Notes under the pieces: model-generated
Told to the model about the DNA's origin: nothing
The model's database searches: none
Seen by the model: the letters and a program-made list of their open reading frames with translations, nothing else
Translations under genes and position numbers: made by a program
Shown: one piece after another, positions 58,199 through 64,000 of the stretch
How the letters are laid out: each line of letters begins with the position of its first letter
How positions within the stretch are numbered: position 1 is the first letter of the stretch
Assembly: GCA_963766345.1 (NCBI GenBank)
Contig: CAVXZL010000010.1
Span: 557,723 to 621,722, forward strand
Length of the DNA: 64,000 nt
Reading direction: 5' to 3'
Source: DASVFB01 sp963766345
GTDB taxonomy: Bacteria; Actinomycetota; Thermoleophilia; Gaiellales; Gaiellaceae

Positions 58199-60496
58199 AT
58201 GAAGGTGCCCGTCAGCTGGCTTCGCGAGTACGTCGAGTTCGACCTGCCGGTGGAGGAGCTCGCGCGGCGGCTCGTCTTCACGAGCTGCGAGGTCGATCGC
58301 GTCGTGCATCGCGGCGTGCCGGACGAGAACGGCAACCTCGGGCGGTTCCTCGTCGGGAAGGTCATCGAGGCGGAGAAGCATCCGAACGCCGATCGCCTCC
58401 AGCTCACGAAGGTGAACGTCGGCGAGCCCGAGCCGCGCTCGATCGTCTGCGGCGCGTGGAACTTCGGCGCGGGCGCCACCGTCGCCGTGGCGCTTCCGGG
58501 CGCAACGCTTCCGAACGGACTGACGCTCGAGCGGCGCAAGGTGCGGGGAGAGGTGTCCGACGGCATGATCCTCGCCGAGGACGAGGTCGACCTCGGCACG
58601 GATCACGCCGGGATCATGCTGCTCGACGCCGCGCATGAGCCGGGCACGCCGCTCGCCGACGTCCTGCCGCTCGTCGACACCGTCCTCGAGATCGAGACGG
58701 GCTACAACCGGCCGGATCTCACGTCCGTCTACGGCATCGCCCGTGACGTCGCCGCCCTCTTGGACCTGTCGCTTGCGGCCATGCCCGGCGTCCAGGACTC
58801 GAGACCTGTCCCGAACGACGAGCCGGTGGACGTCCGCATCGACGACTTCGAGCGCTGCCCGCGCTACATCGGGCGGCTGTTCCGCGACGTGCGCGTGAGC
58901 GACTCGCCGCCGTGGCTGAAGGCTCGCCTGCTCGGCGCAGGCATGCGACCGATCTCGAACGTCGTGGACGTGACGAACTACGTGATGCTCGCACTCGGCA
59001 GTCCGCTGCATGCATTCGACCACGCGAAGCTCGCCGAGGGGCGGATCGTCGTGCGCCGCGCAGGCGAGGGCGAGTCGATTCGCACGCTCGACGGCAGCGA
59101 GCGCGCGTTGACGAGCGAGGAGCTCGTGATCGCAGACGCCGAGCGTCCGGTCGCGGTCGCCGGGATCATGGGCGGCGAGGAGACCGAGGTCTCCGCAGAG
59201 ACCCGGACCGTGCTGCTGGAAGCCGCCAACTTCGAGCAGCTCGGCGTCCTGCAGAGCGGCGAGCGGCTGCACATGCGCTCCGAGTCGCAGACCCGCTGGG
59301 AGAAGGGCGTTGCGCCCGAGCTCGCCGAGCCGGCGGCGAACCACGCCACCGAGCTGATCGTCCAGCTCGCCGGAGCCCGCTGGACCGGGCACACCGACGT
59401 CAAGGCGGACGTCCCGGAGCGCCCCGTTATCCGGCTGCGGACTGAGCGTGCCGAGGAGGTCGTCGGCATTCCGATCGCGGAGACGGAACAGCGCGAACGA
59501 CTGACGCGGCTTGGCTTCGACGTCGACGAGAAGTGGAACGTCCGCACTCCGTACTGGCGCGCCCGCGACGTGCGGCGCGAGATCGACCTCGTCGAAGAGG
59601 TCGCGCGGTTCCATCTCGAGGAGGTGCCTCCAACGCTTCCGACCCGGCGCGAACTGTTCGGCCGGTTGACGCTCGAGCAGCGTCTCCGGCGCCAGGTCGC
59701 GGACGTGCTGGTCGGGTGCGGCTTCTTCGAGGCGTACACGTACTCGTTGCAGGCGGACGACCCGCATCCTGACGCGCTCGCTCTGCCGGAGCCGCTGTCG
59801 GAGCTGCAGCGTGTCCTGCGGACGACCCTCCTCTACGGGTTGATCGGCGCCGCCCGCCACAACGTGAATGCCGGCACGGAGGACGTCGCCCTCTTCGAGA
59901 TCGCGCACGTCTACCTGCCGACCGGCGAGGCGCTCCCCGACGAGCCGTGGCGCCTGGGCGGGATCGTCCGCGGCGACTTCTACCGGGCGAAGGGGGCGGT
60001 CGAGCAGGTCTTCTCCGCGCTCAAGCTCGAACCGGGCTTTGCCCGCGCAGCGCATCCCTTCATGCCGTCGCCCGCATCGGCCAACGTGGACGGGGGTTGG
60101 GTCGCGCAGCTCGACCCGCGCCTGCTCGAAGGCGAGTGGGCGGCGTTCGAGCTCGACCTCGCCGAGCTGTTCGCGCACGTGCCCGAGCGGGTGCTCTTCC
60201 GCGACGTGATCACTTACCCCCCGGTGCGCCAGGACCTTGCGTTCAGCGTCCCCGAGGAAGTGCCAGCCGGCGACCTCGTCGCCGCGGCGCGCGAGGCCGT
60301 CGGCGCGGAGCTGCGCGAGATGCGCGCGTTCGACGTCTACCACGGCGAACAGGTCGGGGCGGGCCGGAAGTCGGTCGCGTTCTCGGTCGTGTTCCAGTCG
60401 GCGGAGCGCACCCTCTCCGACGAGGACGCGGCGAAGCTCCGCGGTGCGATCGTCGACGTCCTGGGACAGCGGTTCGGCGCCGAGCTCCGCGCCTGA
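58199..60496 (+). CDS. pheT: phenylalanyl-tRNA synthetase beta subunit
   Basis: 765 residues, normal. Order: MKVPVSWLREYVEFDLPVEE, tRNA-binding EMAP domain (about 40-150, VGKVIEAEKHPNADRLQLTKV), the B3/B4 editing domain, B5 with RPDLTSVYGIARDVAAL, and the C-terminal ferredoxin-fold anticodon domain (PPVRQDLAFSVPEEV). It partners PheS to charge tRNA-Phe. The start follows the pheS stop by one base (TGAGATG). Confidence 0.97.
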   Translation: MKVPVSWLREYVEFDLPVEELARRLVFTSCEVDRVVHRGVPDENGNLGRFLVGKVIEAEKHPNADRLQLTKVNVGEPEPRSIVCGAWNFGAGATVAVALPGATLPNGLTLERRKVRGEVSDGMILAEDEVDLGTDHAGIMLLDAAHEPGTPLADVLPLVDTVLEIETGYNRPDLTSVYGIARDVAALLDLSLAAMPGVQDSRPVPNDEPVDVRIDDFERCPRYIGRLFRDVRVSDSPPWLKARLLGAGMRPISNVVDVTNYVMLALGSPLHAFDHAKLAEGRIVVRRAGEGESIRTLDGSERALTSEELVIADAERPVAVAGIMGGEETEVSAETRTVLLEAANFEQLGVLQSGERLHMRSESQTRWEKGVAPELAEPAANHATELIVQLAGARWTGHTDVKADVPERPVIRLRTERAEEVVGIPIAETEQRERLTRLGFDVDEKWNVRTPYWRARDVRREIDLVEEVARFHLEEVPPTLPTRRELFGRLTLEQRLRRQVADVLVGCGFFEAYTYSLQADDPHPDALALPEPLSELQRVLRTTLLYGLIGAARHNVNAGTEDVALFEIAHVYLPTGEALPDEPWRLGGIVRGDFYRAKGAVEQVFSALKLEPGFARAAHPFMPSPASANVDGGWVAQLDPRLLEGEWAAFELDLAELFAHVPERVLFRDVITYPPVRQDLAFSVPEEVPAGDLVAAAREAVGAELREMRAFDVYHGEQVGAGRKSVAFSVVFQSAERTLSDEDAAKLRGAIVDVLGQRFGAELRA

Positions 60497-60540
60497 GAAG
60501 TCGAAAACCGATCTGCGACATCCGGGGTACTCTGTTTCCG

Positions 60541-61179
60541 ATGTTGCGTCACGGGGTCCTTTTCGCGCTGGTGCTCGCCGTCGTCGCCGCTCTCGGCGGC
60601 CGGGCGGCCGCCGACAATCCGGTGCTCCAGGCTCGCGTCGGAGAGAACGACAGCTTCGCCATCACGCTCACCGACGCGACCGGCGCGAAGGTGACGCACC
60701 TCGATCCCGGCGACTACACGATCCATGTCAACGACCTGTCCGACATGCACAACTTCGACCTCACCGGGCCCGGCGTGAGCAAGTCGACCGGCGTCACGGA
60801 CATCGGCGAGCAGACGTGGAACGTGACGTTCACGAACGGCACCTACAAGTTCGTGTGCGACGTGCACGTGACGTCGATGAAGGGTCAGTTCACCGTCGGT
60901 GTCGTGCCGACCGTGACGCCGACACAGAACCTCTCGGGCGGCGTCGGCCCGGGCGCGCACATCTCGCTGACGCGCTCTGCGAGGGCGGGGAAAGCAGTGC
61001 TGACGATCCGCGATCGCAGCAAGAAGGACAATCTGCACCTCACCGGCCCGGGTGTGAACAAGAAGACAGGCGTCGCGTTCACCGGCACCGTCAAGTGGAC
61101 GGTGACCCTCAAGGCGGGTACCTACACGTTCCGCTCGGACGCCCACAGGGCGCTCAAGGGAACGCTGAAGGTCTCCTGA
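60541..61179 (+). CDS. secreted tandem cupredoxin-like protein
   Basis: 212 residues with a signal peptide (to about residue 25). Domain 1 (about 26-122) has the full type-1 copper set: His in MHNFDLTGPGV, Cys and His in FVCDVHVTSMKG, and Met in the same loop. Domain 2 (about 130-212) repeats the fold (NLHLTGPGVNKKTGV and FRSDAHRALKGTL) but has Ser for Cys and Leu for Met, so it probably does not bind copper. Repeat after repeat of TGPGV marks the duplication. TACTCT lies seven bases before ATG 60541 (leaderless pattern). Confidence 0.85.
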   Translation: MLRHGVLFALVLAVVAALGGRAAADNPVLQARVGENDSFAITLTDATGAKVTHLDPGDYTIHVNDLSDMHNFDLTGPGVSKSTGVTDIGEQTWNVTFTNGTYKFVCDVHVTSMKGQFTVGVVPTVTPTQNLSGGVGPGAHISLTRSARAGKAVLTIRDRSKKDNLHLTGPGVNKKTGVAFTGTVKWTVTLKAGTYTFRSDAHRALKGTLKVS

Positions 61180-61212
61180 GCGATTCTCAGCGCGTTCTTA
61201 GGCGGTTCAGGC

Positions 61213-62265
61213 ATGCTGCTACGCGTGAGACGGTGGCCGGTCGTCGTCGCGTTGCTGCTCGTTCTTTCCTTCGCCTCGAGCGCGGCCGCCTCGCCTGAGC
61301 GGGCGCCCGCGTTCCGCGACGCGATCCTCACCGGGAGCGCCCCCCGCGCGCTGCAGGCGGTGAGCGAGTGGGGAGGGATGACGACGGCGACGGACGGCGA
61401 GGTCGTGAACCTCTTCTTCTCCGATTCGTATCCCGTCGACCAGACGCTCGCGCTGCAGTGGGCGGACTTCATGACGAGCCTCGTCCACGGGCCCGAGCTG
61501 CAGACGGTCGCGATCCACCTGGCGCCGTTGAACGAGGTGCAGCGTCGCTGCGGCAACGACGCGCTCGCCTGCTACAGCCCGCTCCAGGCGACGATCTACG
61601 CGCCCGCCGACGATCCCGCCTTCGACACCAGTGCGAAGGGCATCTTGATCCACGAGTACGGCCACCACATCGCGGCGAGCCGCGCGAATCCGCCGTTCGA
61701 GAGCGAGGACTACGGCACGAAGCGCTGGGCCTCGTACGAGAACGTCTGCTCGCGGACGCAGGCCGGCGATCTCTTCCCCGGCGCCGAGGACTCCCGTCAC
61801 TACATGCTCAACCCCGGCGAGGCGTTCGCCGAGACGTACCGATTGCTGAACGAGCAGAAGCTCGGCCTTCCGCAGGAGGCGTGGACGATCGTTAGCACGG
61901 CGCTTGCACCTGACCCGACCGCCCTCTCACTGCTCGAGCAGGACGTGACGACTCCCTGGACGGCGTCCACCGCGAAGACGTTCACGGCGAAGCTGACGGG
62001 CAAGGTCCGCACGAGGACGTTCGTCGTGTCGACGCCGTACGACGGGACGATCGGCGTCGTGATGCGGCAGGCGGCTGGCACCCAGGTGAAGGTGTCGCTG
62101 CTCGCGAACAAGCGCCCGCTCAACGCGAAGACGTCGAGCCGCGCGCGCTCGTCCGTCGCCGCGACGGTGTGCGGCGTGCGTAAGTACTCGATTCGGGCGC
62201 AGCTGACGGGCGAGGTCACGAAGGCGACGAGGACGACGCTCAACCTGACGGTCTCGACGCCTTAG
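61213..62265 (+). CDS. secreted zinc metalloprotease-like protein
   Basis: 350 residues with a signal peptide (WPVVVALLLVLSFASSAAAS). The zinc motif HEYGHHIAASRANPPF (HExxH-like, H-E-Y-G-H near 144) and a downstream GEAFAETYRLL Glu near 205 suggest a gluzincin-type site. Several cysteines are likely paired, and the C-terminal 100 residues form a beta-rich domain (TFTAKLTGKVRTRTFVVSTP). I do not recognise the exact family. The last bases overlap the convergent PRC-like gene by 4. Confidence 0.72.
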   Translation: MLLRVRRWPVVVALLLVLSFASSAAASPERAPAFRDAILTGSAPRALQAVSEWGGMTTATDGEVVNLFFSDSYPVDQTLALQWADFMTSLVHGPELQTVAIHLAPLNEVQRRCGNDALACYSPLQATIYAPADDPAFDTSAKGILIHEYGHHIAASRANPPFESEDYGTKRWASYENVCSRTQAGDLFPGAEDSRHYMLNPGEAFAETYRLLNEQKLGLPQEAWTIVSTALAPDPTALSLLEQDVTTPWTASTAKTFTAKLTGKVRTRTFVVSTPYDGTIGVVMRQAAGTQVKVSLLANKRPLNAKTSSRARSSVAATVCGVRKYSIRAQLTGEVTKATRTTLNLTVSTP

Positions 62266-62498
62266 CCGAGCTCCTCCTTCGTCAGCCGAAGCTGCACGCG
62301 GCCCTCGACGATCTCCCCGACGCGCTCGGCCGGCACGTATGTCGGCTTGCCGAGCGTCCCCGTCAAAACCTCGAGCCCGTTGAAGATGTCCGCGCTCTCA
62401 TCGCCGAGCACCTCGTCCACGCGCCCGAGGTCGTGGCCGTCGGAATCGACGACGGCCCAGCCCTGTTCGATCAGCATCCAGCTCACCGGGTCGGGCAT
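62262..62498 (-). CDS. PRC-barrel/DUF2171-like small protein
   Basis: 78 residues: QGWAVVDSDGHDLGRVDEVLGDE and VLTGTLGKPTYVPAERVGEI with a final VQLRLTKEELG. This is the pattern of DUF2171/PRC-barrel domains. ATG 62498 overlaps the upstream stop (ATGA), so it is coupled to the duplicated-domain gene. The function is unknown, possibly general stress. Confidence 0.75.
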   Translation of the reverse strand: MPDPVSWMLIEQGWAVVDSDGHDLGRVDEVLGDESADIFNGLEVLTGTLGKPTYVPAERVGEIVEGRVQLRLTKEELG

Positions 62499-63133
62499 CA
62501 GACCGAGCGGCCGCCTACGCGCCACACGGGTCCCTGCGTCCCGACGGGATCCGTGTCCGAGAGAACTTTGAGGATGCGCAACTCGCCCGGGATCTGCTCC
62601 GTGTCGAGCCGCGCGAGGCTGCGGCGCATCATGCCGGCGGAGACGCCGTAGCCGAACCGGCGCGCGACGCGGAAGCGAAGCACGAGGCTGTCGCCGAGGC
62701 GGAGCGGGTTGACGGGCGAGGCGAGGAGCGCCGCGCGCTCGAGCTGGTCGCTCGACCGCAGCTCCACCTCCGCGAGCATGTCGCTCCAGTCGGGCGGCAG
62801 GTTCGCCGTCATCGCATCCCACTGCGCGGCGAGGTTGCGTGCCTCCGGGGCGGACACGGGCTCCGCCTCGGCGAGCTGCTCGAGCTCGAGCGTCCCGCCG
62901 ATTCCCTGGCGGTCGAGGCGGAGCAGCGCGCGGCGAAACGCCTCCGGCCCGAACGCGCCCTGCCGCGAGACGAACAGGCGCAGCTGGTCGCCGCGGCGAA
63001 GCGGGTTCGCGCCGCCGAGCAGCGCTGCCGCGCGGTCGCGCTGCGCGGGGGCCGTGGTGAGCGCCACGCGGATCTCCGTCCAGTTCGGCGGCAACGACCG
63101 CTCGAGCTGCACCCACTGCCAGACAAGCCTCAC
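62498..63133 (-). CDS. unknown protein with internal duplication
   Basis: 211 residues built from two ~80-residue repeats. Repeat 1 has LPPNWTEIRVALTTAPAQRDRAAALLGGANPLRRGDQLRL (residues 14-53) and repeat 2 LPPDWSDMLAEVELRSSDQLERAALLASPVNPLRLGDSLVL (residues 112-152), each ending in a R-R-x-L-x-R-L-D helix. I know no family with this. GTG 63133 has TATCCT eight bases upstream (leaderless pattern). Divergent from the dehydrogenase E1 gene. Confidence 0.72.
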   Translation of the reverse strand: MRLVWQWVQLERSLPPNWTEIRVALTTAPAQRDRAAALLGGANPLRRGDQLRLFVSRQGAFGPEAFRRALLRLDRQGIGGTLELEQLAEAEPVSAPEARNLAAQWDAMTANLPPDWSDMLAEVELRSSDQLERAALLASPVNPLRLGDSLVLRFRVARRFGYGVSAGMMRRSLARLDTEQIPGELRILKVLSDTDPVGTQGPVWRVGGRSV

Positions 63134-63165
63134 GACGGCGGAGGATACGCAACTAAACTCGGGCT

Positions 63166-64000
63166 ATGGCCCGAGTCGCCAAGCGCGAGGAGCTCTCGCA
63201 GGAGCAGTTGACGGCGTTCCTGCACGACATGCTGCTGATCCGGCGCTTCGAGGAGAAGGTCGAGGAGCGGTTCCGCGCAGGCGAGCTGCCCGGCTTCCTC
63301 CACGTCGCGATCGGTCAGGAGGCCGTCTGCGTCGGCGTGTGCCGCGCGATGGAGGACGGCGACGTGTTCGCATCCACGCATCGCGCGCACGGCCATACGC
63401 TCGCGCGCGGAACGACGCCGAACGCGCTCATGGCGGAGCTCTACGGCAAGGTCGAGGGTTGCTCCCGCGGCTACGGCGGCTCGATGCACCTCTACGACGT
63501 CGAGCGCGGCAACCTCGGCGCGAACGCCGTCGTCGGCGGCGGGCTGCCGGCGATCACCGGTGCGGCGCTTGCGTTCCAGTTTCGAGGCGAGCCCCGCGTC
63601 GCGCTCGCGTTCTTCGGCGACGGCGCGACGAACATCGGCACGTTCCACGAGTCGCTGAACCTCGCGCAGCTCTGGCGCGTGCCGGCGGTGTTCGTCTGCG
63701 AGAACAACCACTGGGCGGAGTCCACGCCCGGCTCACAGCACCTGCCGATCGAGGATCTCACGCAGCGCGCGGAGGCGTTCGGCATGCATTCGATCACCGT
63801 CGACGGCCAGGACGTCGAGGCGGTGTGGAGCAGTGCGCGTGAGGCGCTCGAGCACGCGCGCTCGGGCGCGGGGCCTGTGTTCCTGCTCGCGAACACGTAC
63901 CGGCTCACCGGCCACTACGTCGGCGATCCGCAGGTCTACCGCGACAAGGAGGAGCTCCGCGAGACGCGCGACACGCAGGATCCGCTCACGAAGCTCCGGA
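63166..64000 (+). CDS. thiamine-dependent dehydrogenase E1 alpha subunit, cut by window edge
   Basis: The first 278 residues are present. RRFEEKVEERFRAGELPGFLH, VCVGVCRAMEDGD and the ThDP motif AFFGDGATNIGTFHESLNLAQL with VCENNHWAESTP identify the E1 alpha subunit of pyruvate or acetoin dehydrogenase. TAAACT lies six bases before ATG 63166, with no Shine-Dalgarno (leaderless pattern). E1 beta and E2 would be expected beyond 64000. Confidence 0.93.
   Translation, partial: MARVAKREELSQEQLTAFLHDMLLIRRFEEKVEERFRAGELPGFLHVAIGQEAVCVGVCRAMEDGDVFASTHRAHGHTLARGTTPNALMAELYGKVEGCSRGYGGSMHLYDVERGNLGANAVVGGGLPAITGAALAFQFRGEPRVALAFFGDGATNIGTFHESLNLAQLWRVPAVFVCENNHWAESTPGSQHLPIEDLTQRAEAFGMHSITVDGQDVEAVWSSAREALEHARSGAGPVFLLANTYRLTGHYVGDPQVYRDKEELRETRDTQDPLTKLR

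Noticed and set aside
1..64000. CRISPR arrays, insertion sequences, integrases, phage genes
   Set aside because: No regularly spaced repeats, transposase or recombinase motifs were found on either strand.

Overview
The window is a high-GC, densely packed bacterial chromosome segment with no rRNA, tRNA, CRISPR array, insertion sequence or prophage that I could find. The gene content (a SARP/BTAD-cyclase-ATPase regulator, ergothioneine genes, an actinobacterial-style ilv operon with a leader peptide, many GNAT acetyltransferases, DUF2332/DUF1028/MmcQ genes) and the start-site habits suggest an actinobacterium, most plausibly a soil Thermoleophilia (Gaiellales/Solirubrobacterales) lineage. The taxonomy is inference. 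No stretch longer than about 300 bases lacks a gene. The largest gaps (about 4295-4448, 26489-26661, 38289-38527) hold a hairpin, nothing recognisable, and a terminator plus a gene remnant, respectively.

Layout. 1-2232: C-terminally cut BTAD/cyclase/AAA regulator. 2310-4840: small secreted protein, DUF1059, vanadium-haloperoxidase-like PAP2 enzyme, broken cupin. 4898-7416: sensor kinase and OmpR-type regulator divergent from a VanY-like carboxypeptidase, with tandem 8-bp operators between them. 7473-12737: membrane proteins, PAP2, DedA, nitronate monooxygenase, M23 peptidase. 13073-19212: promoter, branched-chain leader peptide, alternative hairpins, a LeuA-like 31-residue mini-gene, a LeuB-like probable pseudoenzyme, then ilvB, ilvN, ilvC and ilvD, all with overlapping starts and stops. 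19217-30347: accessory enzymes (hydrolases, cupin, DUF1028, acetyltransferases, serine hydrolase), ppa and ppc. 30414-35626: ergothioneine genes egtB and egtD with a UBP zinc finger, flanked by two thioredoxin-reductase-like proteins without CxxC. 35710-43759: accessory enzymes, a heme peroxidase, CBS protein. 43885-54012: leuS, thrS and infC-rpmI-rplT. 54009-60496: DUF2332, TrmH-type methylase, DUF2207, methyltransferase, pheS-pheT. 60541-64000: cupredoxin-like protein, secreted metalloprotease, small stress/unknown proteins, and the start of a dehydrogenase E1 alpha gene.

How genes work together. The ilv cluster encodes the whole common branched-chain pathway after the threonine/pyruvate entry and sits under a classical ribosome-mediated attenuator. 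EgtB and EgtD give the core of ergothioneine synthesis without EgtA/C/E. Translation genes (leuS, thrS, infC-rpmI-rplT, pheST) form the housekeeping backbone of the right half.

Two window-wide properties stand out. Many first-in-operon genes have a TANNNT box ending 6-8 nt before the start codon and no Shine-Dalgarno, which points to leaderless mRNAs. Several genes appear to begin at CTG, often in CTGA stop-start overlaps. Five genes (cupin, small secreted protein, GNAT, carbonic anhydrase, pheS) carry apparent frameshifts. Because pheS is essential, at least that one, and possibly most, are likely sequencing or assembly indels. The most novel-looking locus is 13073-14289: attenuator, LeuA-like mini-ORF and LeuB-like pseudoenzyme heading the ilv operon.
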